Source of the DNA: Aspidapion aeneum
Lineage: Eukaryota; Arthropoda; Insecta; Coleoptera; Brentidae
Direction: 5' to 3'
Assembly: GCA_963576565.1 (NCBI GenBank)
Contig: OY755046.1
Location: 50,152,786-50,216,785, forward strand
Length of the DNA: 64,000 nucleotides
A program made the position numbers and the translations under genes. Positions 1-13,200 of this stretch are shown in pieces (position 1 is the stretch's first letter; every line of letters starts with the position of its first letter). Below the pieces are notes generated by a model. That model made no database searches. It was not told where the DNA came from and saw only the letters and a list, made by a program, of their open reading frames with translations.

Positions 1-2554
1 TGGAATTTGTGGCAAAAAATTTTATTGCCAAGAAATATTTAGAAGTATTCTCGTACCTTTTACCATTTTTGAGAAAAAAATCAATTTTTATATCTAAAAC
101 ATCGAAGTTTTGTAAAGTTGTCATTTCATCTGGCTTGGACAGCTTCCTATTAAAGCTAGGATGCTGAATGTTACACTAAAAGAAGCGGAATTACATGTGC
201 TCTAAAAAAGTGTTTTTAATATTTCTTTCTTCGATGAGTATTAATTTCTTTCTTCGAGAGTCTTTCGCTGAAAAATCACTTTTTTTAAATGTTTTGAAAT
301 TTTTAGAGACCACTTTAAGGCTGTTTTTAGGAGTACCAAACCTTAAAAGTAAAAAAAAACATAGAATATTAATGTTTCTAAATTTAGATACATTTTGGGG
401 TCTACCAGCAACCCTGTCGGGGGTAGAATAAATTATTTTGCCTTTTAGAGTAAAGAAATGATGCAGTTAAATAAAAATAATTTTCAATTACTTTTTCATG
501 GTTTTTTAACATTCTGATAAAATGCTCTATAATAAAAAGGAAAATTAGTGCCCCCAAATTACACCGAAGAGTTGATTGGTCCATGGACTGCTTTCTGGAG
601 TTCAAAGGGGTTAGAAAATGCTAGATCATGTGGTACTATTGTTTTGTGAATTGTCAGAAAACAATCTCTTTATTAAAAAAATTGAAGTAGAGCTTCTCCC
701 TAAAATTTTATATACTTAAATCGGATTCTGTAGGGGAAGGTTGGGTAAGTTGGGGCAGGGGGAGACTGGACAGTCGTTTTTCTCGAATATGCGAACGGAT
801 TTTCGGTAACTCTCGCAATAGGTCATATTCTCTATTGGCGAGTTTCGGACTGTATATATGACAGACAGCGTAAAGATGATAGAATTGTATGTATTTTCGT
901 TTTTTGAAATTTCACGGGACTGTTGTAATATTTTAACCAATGTTTAACTGATTTTAACAGTTAGCTCATAATAATTTATTGAAAGGTTTTTATTTTTACA
1001 AAAATTTCTATTAAAAAGGCTTACTGTTTAGGTAATCGTAATGGCGTCCCACGGGGAGACTTTGAATAGTGTCCAGAGTCTCCCCATCCCAATGGTTTCA
1101 GAATATCTAAATTTTTCAAAATATTTAGATGTAACAAATGATTTACTGGCCAAAGCTGATAGATAGTATGATTGCTAAAATAGCTTTTCAAATTTAATTT
1201 TACTGAGAATAAATATTAGGGCCCCGTCAATGGTGAGGTTGTTTTTTCAAATTTTTCAGTATTAGTAATTACTTACTTTTTGATTTCCCAGAAATAGGTT
1301 TTTAAATGAATATTATCACTTTGATCAGTGTTTATTCTAGTGTCTAGATAGTGTCCAATATCTCCCCAGTGCCAGGGAGACTTCGGACACTTGTGTGGCG
1401 ATCTCCCCCACAAAATCATGTAGTGCCTTTTTGTCACGTTTAAAATAAAGCTAAAAAAAATTTTCTGTCTAATATTAAGAAAAATCCCAAATGCATCATT
1501 TGAAAGAGGTGTAAAAGTTATGTATGTCCTGAAAATTTTAATAAAAAAAAAAAAAAAAAAAGATAGTGTAGAAATCAATTTTTAAAATAATTGTTAAATT
1601 AACCAATATTTTGCTAATTTTAAAAATTTCATCTGTGTTCAAATTTTCAAGACACAATTTTAACGTCACTTTCGAATGGTATACTTGCCATTATTGCCTA
1701 AAATTACAAATAAAAAACGTTTTTAAATTTTTTAAACGTGACATAAAGGCACTTGACGATTTTGGGTCGAAAATCGCCGAAACACGTAAAATGAGAACTG
1801 GAATAAAGTTTTTAAACTCACCACTTATATTTTTGGTATAGGATCAGATTAATGTACAATTTTAGAGTCGCTCTACTTTTGGTCTACACTGTATGTATTT
1901 ATTTAAATAAATTAGGTTTTCTTGACTTTTACCTTTTGGCCTCGCTAGTCCTGATCTATTTATAAACACTGATATATTTTTCTAGCAAAAAAGACTCCTA
2001 CTAACGTCACTTTCTTGTTTTAAACACTATTTAACTTGTGTTGTTTTCTCAAATTGTTGTATATGTTATTTTTTAAACGATGTTATTTAATTGAATGTCT
2101 AGGCTCAAGTTCAGAATATTTAACGAAAGGTTTATTGTCGTAAAATTTTTTTAAACCAATTTAATTTAATTTAATATCAGTAGACCATCAGGTATGTCCG
2201 TGACTTCTTCAGATTAGATCTAACACAACAAATTTCAGCTCCGACACTGACCTGACTTAAGTATAAAATAGTTACCTTGAACCTAACTTACTTAAACAAA
2301 TAATTAACAGTTTTGTTTTATTTCTAAATTGAGTTGTCCATTAATTTTTAGACAGTTTTTATTATAGAGGTCAGTAAATTCCGCTGTATAATGACAGAGA
2401 TTGATTTCTGTATTTTTGATATGTTTTGTACGTATTATTAGGGCTAATTTACCAGCAACCTAATGCACAATGGACAATAACAAAAACGCCCGGCTGGTCC
2501 CATCGGACCAGCATTTGTTTTTTTTAAATAAAACTTTGCTGGTCCCATGGGCCC
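1..2554. other. No gene recognised
   Basis: AT-rich sequence without a convincing exon. Between about 730 and 1410 the short motif GGGGAGACT or its complement recurs several times (around 765, 1055, 1080, 1360 and 1376), which suggests an old repeat. An A-run of about 20 lies near 1542-1561. All ORFs here are short and unrecognised. Confidence 0.5.
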
Positions 2555-2880
2555 AACAAAAAATAAATGGATCCATGACGATACCTTCCTAGCTAGTCTA
2601 TTAGCATTCTTCAAGTGAAGCCATGATATATCAGCCTTGAAAACAATTTTTGATAAATTTCTCAGAAACTAAAGCTCTTCTCTAGAAAATTTTTGGTTAT
2701 AACACAAATTATTGGGCAAAATGTAATTAATCTACCATATTCCGAAAGCGGCATATTGATACGATGCTCCATTAAAAAGTTACCATCTAAAAAAATTTTA
2801 ATTGTCAAGAAACTGGCATTAGCATTCATGGAATTTGGCCAAAATCTAATCAGCTCGTTAGAGTATCAAACGCTATTTTA
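2555..2880 (+). repeat. Interspersed repeat, copy 1 (shared with 26125-26515)
   Basis: Starts near ATGGATCCATGACG and runs to about 2880. The same sequence, diverged and inverted, lies at 26125-26515 within intron 5 of the upstream CRAL-TRIO gene. The class is unknown. An ORF here (62 residues) has no recognisable domain and is taken as chance. Confidence 0.55.
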
Positions 2881-3009
2881 ATTAAGTGTTAAAACTTTTA
2901 AAAAACTACTTTAAATTATTTACTTGAAAATGTACATATTTTACGGTCAGTGATTTGTTGGTCCTCCACCAATTCGTTATAAAACCGCATAAATTTTTTT
3001 AATCTTTTT

Positions 3010-5470
3010 GAATAGCCAAGTTTACAAAAGCCTTTCATTTTGAATTCGAGAACTTGGCTTTACTTTTATCTCAATTCTTTTTACATAATACCCATTGATT
3101 TCGATTGATTGAAGTTAATGGTAATACCGTTTTCGCGTACTTGGCTTTTTTTACATGAAATGCTTTTGTTATGATTTTACTCCTTTTTGAAAGGATTTGG
3201 ATAATAGTTAAGCTTTAAAGTAGTAAAATATGCAGAATATTGTGCAAAACTTTTTTAATGCCTTATTTAAATTTTGAGGTTTTCTCATGGTTTTATCATA
3301 GTTCCTATTAGCCTTTCAAAGCTCAGCTCTATAGGTTTTCTGGAAGTGGGCAATGATACTTTTACATAACTTTACATTTATAGGGGAGGGAAGTAAATTT
3401 AAATTATGCGGCCTTTTGATTTTTTTCTTTAGTTTTATCATAGTTCCTATTGGCCTTTCAAAGCTCAGCTCTCTAGCGTTGCTGGAAGTGGAAAATATTA
3501 CTTTTACATAACTTCACAATTATAAGGGCGGGAAGTAAATTAAACATGTTTTCTATCGTTTTATCATAGTTCCTATCAGTCTGCCAAAACTCAGCTCTCT
3601 AGCGTTTCTGGAAGTGAGCAATGTTGCCTTTGCATAACTTTACCAATATAGGGGATGAGAGTAAAATAGAATTTTGGGGCTATCTGAGGGCACGGCAGTG
3701 CCTCGCCAAGTTCGCGCGCCGTAACCATCTTTTCTTGAAACATTTCAGCCGATATTTGACCTACCTAAAACTCTACTTCGGAATGAGCTACGAATCTCAA
3801 ACTTTGCACAGTCGTAGATCCCCATGGAGTTAACAACCCCTCCAAGTTTCATGGAATTCCATAAAGTAGTAAAGTAGTTTCAAAAAACGTCCAAATTGCC
3901 ACTCACTCACTCACTCACTCACTCATGTATAGATCATCAATATTCTACTGTACTTCCAGACATGCTACAAAGCTGAAATTTGGCAGACTGATAGAAATTA
4001 TGACAAAACCCTTGGAAAAAAAAACCCCAAAATTTTAATTTACTCCCCTCTCCTATACATTTAAAGTTATGTAAAAGTAGCATCGCCCACTTCCAGAAAT
4101 GCTAGAGAGTTGAGCTTTGGCAGACTGATAGGAACTATGATAAAACTATAGGAAAAAATTAAAACACCCCAAAATTCTAATTTACTTCCTCCCCCTATAA
4201 ATGTAAAGTTAAGTAAAAGTAACATTGTCTACTTCCAGATATGCTAGAGGGCTGAGCTTTGGAAGACCGATAGTAACTATGATAAAGTTTCAGAAAAAAA
4301 TTAAAACACCCCAAAATTCTAATTTACTTCCTTCCCCTATAAATGTAAAGTTATGTAAAAGTAACACTGCCCACTTTCAGAAACTCTAGAGAGCTGAACT
4401 TTTTAAGACTGATAGACAATATGAAATATGAAAAAATATAAAAACATCAACATTTTAATTTACTTCCCTCAAAATGTAAATTTATATAAAACTAACATTG
4501 CCCACTTCCAGAAACGCTAGTGATCTGAGCATTGGAATGCTGATGGAAATTATGATAAAACTATAGGACAAAACACGACAAAAAGTAACATTGTGCACTT
4601 TCAGAAACGCTAGAGAGCTGAGCTTTGGAAGGCTAATAGGAACTACGATAAAACCATGGAAAAAAATTAAAAAACCTCAAAAATTTAAGTAAGGCATTGC
4701 AAAAGTTTTGAACAATATTCCGCATATTTTACTACTTTAAAAATTAAGTATTATCCAATTCCTTTAAAAAAGAAGTAAAATCATAACAAAAACATTTTAT
4801 GTAAAAAAAAGCCAAGTAGGCGAAAATGGCATTCCGTAAAAAGAATTGAGATAAAAGTAAAGCCAAGTTCTCCAATACAAATTTCAAAATAAAAGTTCTT
4901 ACTAGTTTGGAAATATTTTTCTAAACTTGGCTATTACGGCTGTAAATGACTCTTAGGCACGGTGCTACATTAAACATAAAGAAGTTTGGCTGTAATAGCA
5001 AAGTTTAGAAAAATATTTCCAAACTAGTAAGAACCTTTTATTTTGAAATTTGTATTGAAGAACTTGGCTTTACTTTTATCTCAATTCTTTTTACGGAATG
5101 CCATTTTCGCGTACTTGGCTTTTTTTTACATAAAATGTTTTTGTTATGATTTGATTTTTTCCCAGGGGTTGGTCCAAGGGTTTGGTCATAATTTCTATCA
5201 GTCTGCCGACTTTCAGCTTTGTAGCATGTCTGCAAGTGCAGTAGAGTTTTAATGATCTGTATTTGAGTGAATGAGTGTGTGGCAATTTCGACGTTTTTTG
5301 AAAAAAAAACTACTTTATATGAAAGTCAATGAAACTTGGAGGGGTTGTTAACTCTATAAAGATCTACGATTGTGCAAGTTTGAGTTTCGTAGCTCATTCC
5401 AAAGTTGAGTTTTAGATAGGTCAAATATGGGCTGACATGTTTCAAGAAAAGATGGTAAAGCAGTATACTG
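3010..5470. repeat. Complex inverted-repeat (foldback-like) element, family A copy 1
   Basis: Blocks appear first in one orientation then the other. An end block (AGCCAAGTTT ... TTTACTTTTATCTCAATTC) occurs at about 3010-3180, inverted at 4780-4940 and again forward at 4985-5150. A tandem block of roughly 110-140 bp (core CACTTCCAGAAACGCTAGAG) is repeated about three times at 3300-3660 and about five times inverted at 3990-4680. A head block (GGCACGGCAGTGCCTCGCC) at 3680-3990 recurs inverted at 5160-5470. Related copies lie at 12.1-13.9 and 34.7-35.7 kb. No transposase is present. The (ACTC)n run at about 3900-3925 belongs to the head block. Confidence 0.75.
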
Positions 5471-6090
5471 AGTTTAGAAACAGATGGAGGTTGCAAAGTT
5501 TTTCTGTGCTCTGTATAAACGGAGCTGTAATTTTCTGAGTTGGCAATAACAAATTATCACAGAACATTTATTTGCAAATGTTTGTGATTAAACATCAAAT
5601 TTTCGGAGAACTTGACCATTTTTGTGTCAAGGAAAATTACCCTTATTATCTAGTTTAGTGATCAAAAATTCTTTATAATTTAAACGAATTACCTTAAACA
5701 AACAAATAAATTAAGTATTAGGTATATTCCTACCAATGATCATATTATGTCATAGGTACCTAAATAATTAAGAAAACAATTAGGGTTAGGGTGGAATATG
5801 CTTTTTTTCTACAAGAATTTGAATTTTTTAGGTTTTATTGTTTTAGATTTTGGCGAAAATAGGACCTCATATTTTTAAACCTTTTACATATTATTGAATT
5901 AACTGTTTTACCTTTAATATGAGGGGGTGTTGTAGTACAACATGCGCAAAAAGGAGAAAAAGTCTGTAAAATATCATATTTAATTTTTTGTTTTTTATTA
6001 ACAAAAATAGAGTTATCTACATGTTGTTTTTTGGTCCACCCCTAACATTGTAATTTAGTAAAATTATCACACCCTTGCAATTCAACTAGA
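5471..6090. other. No feature recognised
   Basis: AT-rich sequence; nothing recognised on either strand. Confidence 0.5.
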
Positions 6091-6236
6091 CCCAGACTTA
6101 GTGGGAATAGGGACACTATTTTTCTGGTAAATATTAGCTTTAATCCATCGGTAATGTTTCGACAATGGTTTTTGCCCTCATCAGACTTCTAGTCTAGTCT
6201 GATTCTAGTAGTGTCCTTATTCCCACTAAATCTACG
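6091..6236. mobile_element. Short hairpin MITE-like element
   Basis: Terminal inverted repeats AGTGGGAATAGGGACACTA (left) and TAGTGTCCTTATTCCCACT (right) pair with one mismatch. The minus strand of the interior reads CTGATGAGGGC ... GTCGAAAC, resembling the conserved boxes of a hammerhead ribozyme, but helix III and a GUH cleavage site are not evident. No clean target duplication was found. Confidence 0.6.
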
Positions 6237-7069
6237 TGTAATTGTAACTTAGCTTCTATAAATGGTATTTAAAAGCTCGCAAAGTAGTTTTATACAATTA
6301 GAAAAATGCTGAATAGAAAATATTGGTCTTACTGACAATTCATTACATCTTAAAGTAAGAAAAATTGTATGTTTCCCTCGTTGGAGAGGACATAAGACAG
6401 GAAAATAGAAAGGATGCACAATGGGGCTAAAAAATTAAATTTTCTAGGTCAGGCAGGAACTTTATTTATCAGGATAAATACTTATAATGTCAAAATCCAA
6501 CAATATGCAATTTAAAAAATTTGGTTCTTGATTTTTTTTTCTAAAATATATATTTTAATATTTAGTTTAAACTCGAATTTACATTAACGAATTTAAAAGT
6601 ATATGTATAAAATTTTAATTAAAATTAATTTAAAAGGCCCTTTCAAAATTAAAAAAATACTCAATAGATATAAAACTTTCTATATTTTTCAAAAAAAAAA
6701 CTTAAAGAAGATAAACCTCATTTAACTTCTGTATTTCTGGTATAGTTCCTATAATAGAAGCCGCGTTACCTCGTTGGATTGCCAAGCCAATCAGCTGTGT
6801 TAAAAATGAGAGAGATCGAGGTTTATTTGTAATTTGTCTGATTTTGTTACCAGTTTTTTTTTAATTTAGCATCTTCGCCCTAAGGTCCAAAAGTTTCTAC
6901 GCAAAAAGGTATAAAAAATATTCTTTTGAAAAATCACAATATTTTTTATTTTTGTTTTTTTTTCCAAAGCGAATTACGAACCAAGTTTTCCAAATCATAT
7001 AGGTACCGTTGGGTCCTGACAAAACAGAGGTAATTAAAGCTTCTAGACATTTTTGACAGAGTTGCTGTT
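6237..7069. other. No feature recognised downstream of the CRAL-TRIO gene
   Basis: AT-rich sequence beyond the 3' end of the minus-strand gene. Nothing recognised. Confidence 0.45.
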
Positions 7070-7075
7070 TTTATT
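7070..7075 (-). promoter_or_regulatory. Poly(A) signal of downstream CRAL-TRIO gene
   Basis: AATAAA on the minus strand, 43 nt beyond the stop codon. This is a plausible distance for a short 3'UTR. A cleavage site cannot be seen. Confidence 0.6.
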
Positions 7076-7117
7076 TCTAATAATAATAATAAAAATATTA
7101 TCGAATAAAAATAATAT

Positions 7118-7263
7118 CTAATCCAGCTCCAAACTACCAAAATTTGTCGGTAGCTCTAACTCAAGTAAACTTTGTTGATCTGACTTCTTGCCTAGCTGCT
7201 TTTGAATCTTCTCCAAATTGTCAAATATTTGTTGGGACTCCACAAATTTTTGTTTCCATAACT
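7118..7263 (-). CDS. Exon 5 (terminal) of downstream CRAL-TRIO gene
   Basis: 146 nt after acceptor TTTTAG. It completes Glu260 and encodes LWKQKFVESQQIFDNLEK through to GSLELD and stop TAG at 7120-7118. This matches the family's C-terminal region, where a helix is followed by a short G-S-F/L-x-x-L-D-type tail. Confidence 0.9.
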
Positions 7264-10200
7264 CTAAAATTAAAATTTTCAGGTTAGTAGTAGTGTGAGA
7301 GACTCTGGTGACATGACACCTAACACTCACATTTCAGCAATATTAAATTTAGTAAAAGCTTTTTTCAAAATTTTCATGCAAGGTAAGTTAATTTTTAATT
7401 TTAGTATATTTAATTGTTTCAAATCTTGTGACAGCTTTTTTACTTTTTTTACTTTATTTCCGATGAACTACAACGAAATAAATTTGGTAGGTGTAAATAA
7501 AATGACGAATTCAAAATGGTGGAATTTCTTATTCGTGAACCGATTTGTCTATGCGGTGCTTACGCGATTGATCTGAGGACCGATTTTAACAAAAAAAATA
7601 TAACTCTTTTAAAACAAATATTTTTTGTGATGTACTAGTGCCATTAAAACTAAAATTTTGAATTTAGCCGTTTTCGACAAGTGTGCCTGAATTTATATTT
7701 TCTTAATATTGATAACCCTCAAATTTAGTATGTCAATATTTATTTTGTATCCATCCTAAATTTGGAAAAAGTACGGTTAGGATCAAGATTATTTGTTAAT
7801 ACCGTCAAACCTCTATAACTCGAACCCCTCTATAACTTGAACCTTTTAAGCGGTCCCTGCAGTTTTTACATGTATTTTAACCTATGTAACTCGAGTTTCT
7901 ATAACTCAAACTCTCCATAACTCGAACTGTTTTAGTTGTCCCTTCAGGTTCGAGTTATAGAGGTTCGACTGTATTAGTAAACAAAATTAAAATCTAATTA
8001 AAGTTTTTTTTTCCATCCATTTTTTGAATGTTACTATTATGAGTTATTTTTTTGACGACGTTACAAAAGTAAATTAAAAACAATATAAACAGATAAACAT
8101 CTTTTTCGTTTTTCTGTCTTTTAAGAATAATTTTTTTAAGATACGAAATTTATCTTAGTTTTTTCAAGGCGCCGCCGTGTACATGGTATGCATCTTTCTC
8201 TGTTAATGAAAAAAAAATTGAAACCATCAGCGCCCTACAGATCTACAGACTCTGGCGCTACTTTTTGGTTAAATATGTACTTAGATTAGAAAAAAATTAA
8301 GTGAATTTTACAGAAAAGTATTTTAAACATTTTTCTTTTCAAAATAATAAAATACTTATTAGAATTTGGTTAGTAACTGATTTTCTGCTTGTTCAAAAAT
8401 TTTTGTTTGAACCACTGCACTGGCGTGAAAAACATTTTTGATCTTAGCCTGCCTGATGCCCCCGCAAGCTCGTGCATTAACAATCTGCCTCGGGTAGCTC
8501 GAAAGCTAAACCTCAGTGTTGCCAGATCAAAAAATTGAAAATCACCAGACACTTGCTATAAGAGTTGCCAGATTTTGCCAAAAATCACCAGTTTATACTA
8601 GAGTATGTAGGTACGACATATTAAAAAAAAATGTCATACATACAGGATCTTTGAATAACACGAGATACAGCCATTTACAGTCCAGTAAAACGCATCAAAC
8701 GCTTCGAAGAAAGAACAATACTTACATCGTTGTTTGCTCTCCATCAAACAACGCTTACATATATCGTAAAATATTCTTTAAAAAAGTTATAGTTTTCGGC
8801 TATTTATGGCTATGGTTGTCAAACACCATTAGTTGTAACAAAATGTAATGTGGAAAGGGGTGCAAAATAAATTTAAAATAATTCATGGGAAATGGGGGAT
8901 CCCCCCAGTTTATACGGGTTATTGCCGGGGGCGCCCATTTGCCGGACATATAGCCGAGTAGCCATGCTGAAGAGTTTACGTTTTTCAACCCGATTCAGCA
9001 GACAGTGGTTCAAGCAATGAAGTTTTTGAAGCATTAGACGTTACAGTCGCATAATAAAATAGATATACATAGGTTCAGAGTTTTTCATAGCTAAGAAGAA
9101 AAAATATATAATAATATAATTTTTTTCAAATTTTCATTTAAATAGGACAGTGTCACAAAATTACCAAAATTCTGTTTTTTTTTTATGTTTTCACTATTTC
9201 ACCAAATGGGTTGAAAAATAAATCTGGTGAATTGTCATCAGACCTGGCAACACTGCTTAACCTCACGGGGGTCCAAGATCTAATGGACACCTAATAAATG
9301 TTGACAGTTAACTGCTTCGTCCTTATGGGACTCCTCATAACACTGCTTGGCCAATATGACAACCTTGCAAAGTTAATCAGACCGTTTCGTCTCTCGTCCT
9401 ACGTCTGTAGTTAGAAAACCCTCGCAAGAAGCCCCATCTACCGAGATACGAGAGAAACTAGATCAATAGCAGGCGAGTATAAACTGCTATAAATATCGAT
9501 CGATGAAAAGATCTATTGCAAAGAAAAAGAAACCATCCTTGACCCACGACAGCACTTCTGCGTTTCAGGTCAGATCAACGCTGATTAGCGTTTTTAGGCA
9601 CCTTCAGACATGAGCGTCAATCAGCGAAATTTTAAGGCTACTAATACTACAAAAGTAAATTTTAGTACACGTGAATTTAAAAAATCCAACAAGTTTTCGT
9701 GGCTAATTTGATCAAAAGAAGTTTTTGTTTCTCTCAAATTTTTCCGTGGGTAGCTCGAAAGCTTAACCTCACGAGGGTCCAAGATCTAATGGACACCTAA
9801 TAACTTCCTAGGTTCGCACGAAAACTTGTTTGCTTTTTAAATTCACAGGTACTAAAATTTACGTTTGTACTATATATTAACGTTATTTTATTTGTTACTG
9901 TGTAAAAGCATACAAAATTTAAAATACACCCACCGTGCAAAATTGATAAGGGTTGACAGTAACCGCCATAATCCTCGGGAAGGACCTCTTTCGGGAGATG
10001 TTTGTAAAGGCTCTCCAGGTTTTTGTGAATGTGCACCTGTGGACAGATTAATGAAAAATTAAACTAAAATTAATCCAAAAAGGCAGACATTTAAGAAATC
10101 AAAAAACAGTGCAAAATGGATGAGATCCTAAAAGGTGGAGGCACTAAATACATTGTCTACCGGGATGCGTCAAAGATGTGCTGAATTTGCGATATGTTGA

Positions 10201-13200
10201 AGGCAAAATCTTCCCGATACTTTTTTTAAAAAAAATTGGAGGGGGTGATAGGTTTTGTTTTCGTTCTTATTGAAATGCGCGCCACCGAAATATGGAAAAA
10301 TGAACCGTTTTTAGTTTTTTTGCCATAACTTATCGTCAAATACAGTAAAAAATCGATGTTAGCTTTTTTTTTGCAAAAAGTGTCCTTTTAAGAATTTGAT
10401 AAATTTTTTACATATAGTTTGCGTCACATACCTACAGAGTGACTCACAATAATTATAAAACAAAATTCGGGAAAAATACCTGAGATTTATTAAATCTAAA
10501 GAAAGGAAACTGAAAATGCATGGTCAAAATTAACTTTACCTGTTTTAGTGTGAGTCGTTTTCTTAAGTAACCAAACCGAACCGAACCAAGCCTTAGATTT
10601 TTTTAGATATTTTCCACATTTTTCATGAAAAAATACAAAAAATAGCTTAAAATTGGACATTATGAGGCTTCGGCTCCCCCCCCCCAAGAGGCCTTGGGCC
10701 CCCCAAGACATATTTCTGGGTGCGCCACTGTAAACTTACAGGGTATTTAAAAAAGATTAATTTAATGCATGACATGTTTGCTAATTGTCTACGGAATAGT
10801 GTGTTTACTGGGATGCGTCAAATGAGGTGAAACAAAATTTTTCCATATTCCAGTGGCGCGATTTAATTAATTATAGCTCGAAAACGAAACCGATTACCCC
10901 CCCAATATTTTTGTCTAAGGGTTTGAGTTCCAACATATCTTAAATTTACCTCATTTGACGCATCCCGGTAAACACACTATTCCGTAGACAATTAGTAAAC
11001 ATGTCATGCGTTGAATTAAAAAAATATTTGAAATACCCAGTAAGTTTATCACATAACCTATCTATCTTATCTACATCACTTTAGAATAGTTAAAACCACT
11101 CACATGAAAGCAATTGATGTTAATTTTGTCCATGTATTATCAGTTTCCTCTATATATTTAATAAATCTTAGGTATCTATTGTATTTCCTGTATTTTTTTT
11201 ATAATTATTTTGAGCCACTCTGTAGGTATGTGACGCAAACTATATGTCAAAAATTGATAAAATTATTAAGAGGACTCTTTTTTCAATAAAATAAAACTAA
11301 TGTCGGTTATTTATTTTTATTTGACGATAAGTTATTCCAAAACAACGACAAAAAATCAAGTTTTTCCATATTTCAGTAGCGCGCATTTTTTTTGGAAAAA
11401 ATATCACAATGGTTTGGCTTTCAACATATCTTAAATTCAGCTCATCTGACGCATCCCGGTAAACAATGTATTTAGTGCCTCCTCCTTTCTTAATTAATTA
11501 ATTTTTAAAAGTATCCAAATAATACATTTACCTCAAATCAATTTTAAAATTCGAAATTTGTTCATATAACAAAACGATACCGATTTATAAATTCGAAATT
11601 GATTGCAGTCTGTATGTCCCAAAATTAATTATCTCGGATACTTTCTACAACTTTCGAAAATGACGGACTTTCGTATTTATAAACCGATTTGCCCTAAACT
11701 TAAAACTTTGTGGTGCTTAGTCAATTTAATTTTTATGTTATTTAGTTTTTAACTCAAACTTAAAAAAATCATAATGACGGATCAAAAAAGGCGGATAATG
11801 TTAATCGTTCTAACCATTGGGTTGTATACGGCCCTTTCAGAAGAGAAAGAAGTGAATGCTTCTAACTTTTTAACTATACCACCTATTATAATGCAAGAAA
11901 ATGCACTTTAGATGTGATTTTGCTTCAATATCTTATAAACCAAGATGCGGATGATATCAAATTTGACTCTTTAAAGTGTTTCATTTATTCTATAAATGAT
12001 TAGGAAATTTTGATTTTTTTTTGAAATTATGAAAAACCCTGTTTTCGTAAAACGATAAACTCTTTTTTGAGATAAAATAGGTTGAGGTTCCCGGAAAATG
12101 GTTGAAACAAAAATTAATATCGTGACAAAACATTTCATGTAAATAAAGCCAAGTTCGCGAAAATGGTATTCCGTAAAGAGAATTGAGATAAAAGCAAAGC
12201 CAAGTTCTCCAATACAAATTTCAAAATGAAAGGTTCTTACTAGTTTGGAAATATATTTTTAAACTTTGCTATTACATCCAATCTTCTTTATTTTCAATTT
12301 AGCACTGTGCCTAAGAGTCATTTGCAGCCATAATAGCCAAGTTTAGAAAAACATTTCCAAAAAGTAAGAACCTTTCATTTTGTTTGTATTGGAGAACTTT
12401 CTTTACTTTTATCTCAATTCTTTTTACAAAATACCATTTTCGCGTGCTTGGTTTTTTTACATGAAATGTTTTGTCACGATATTAATTTTTGTTTCAAACA
12501 TTTTCCGGGAATTAAAATTTTAAAGTATTAAAATATGCGGAATATTGTTCAAAACTTTTGCAATGCTTTATTTAAAATGTTGAGGTTTTTTAGTCTGCCA
12601 AAGTTCACCTCTCTAGAATTTCTGGAAGTTATCAATTTTAGTTTTACGTAATTTTACATGTATAGAGGAGGGGAGTAAATTAGAATTTTGGGGTTTTTTG
12701 ATTTTTTTCAAGGGTTTGGTCATGATTTCTATTAGTCTGCCAAATTTCAGCTTTGTATCATGCCTGGAAGTACAGCAGTGGCGGTTTCTCCATAAGTGCA
12801 GAGTGCACGTGCACTCCCAAATTATACTTAAAAAAATATTAAACTTTGATCATTGCTTAATTTAATTAATAATTACCCAAAAGGAATTCACTAAAGACTG
12901 GTATATTATCTAGAAATTAATACCCGGTATGTATGTGTTTGTATTCGTGTTCAAACCAAGCTCGAATCTAATTCTTTACGGTAATTTACTGGAACCAAAT
13001 TCTATGCACCGTGGATGTTATGTCGCATGCTAATTACGTAATATAGAAAGAGAAGATAGAATCTGAATCTTCCTTTGGCATCGTGCTTATACAAAAATTA
13101 GCCTCGATACCGCCCGCACCCCCGTGACGCCTCCCGCGTCCACGGTTTGCGTTGCATTTTAGAGCAGTTCACGCGCACTTTTCAGTCGTGCGCGCTTAGA

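Noticed and set aside
6156..6184. Active hammerhead ribozyme in the 6.1-kb hairpin
   Set aside because: The two conserved boxes are present, but helix III and the GUH cleavage site cannot be formed; kept only as a resemblance.
8516..8848. 110-residue ORF inside the hAT element
   Set aside because: No transposase motif, and it begins within the element's terminal repeat; taken as chance.
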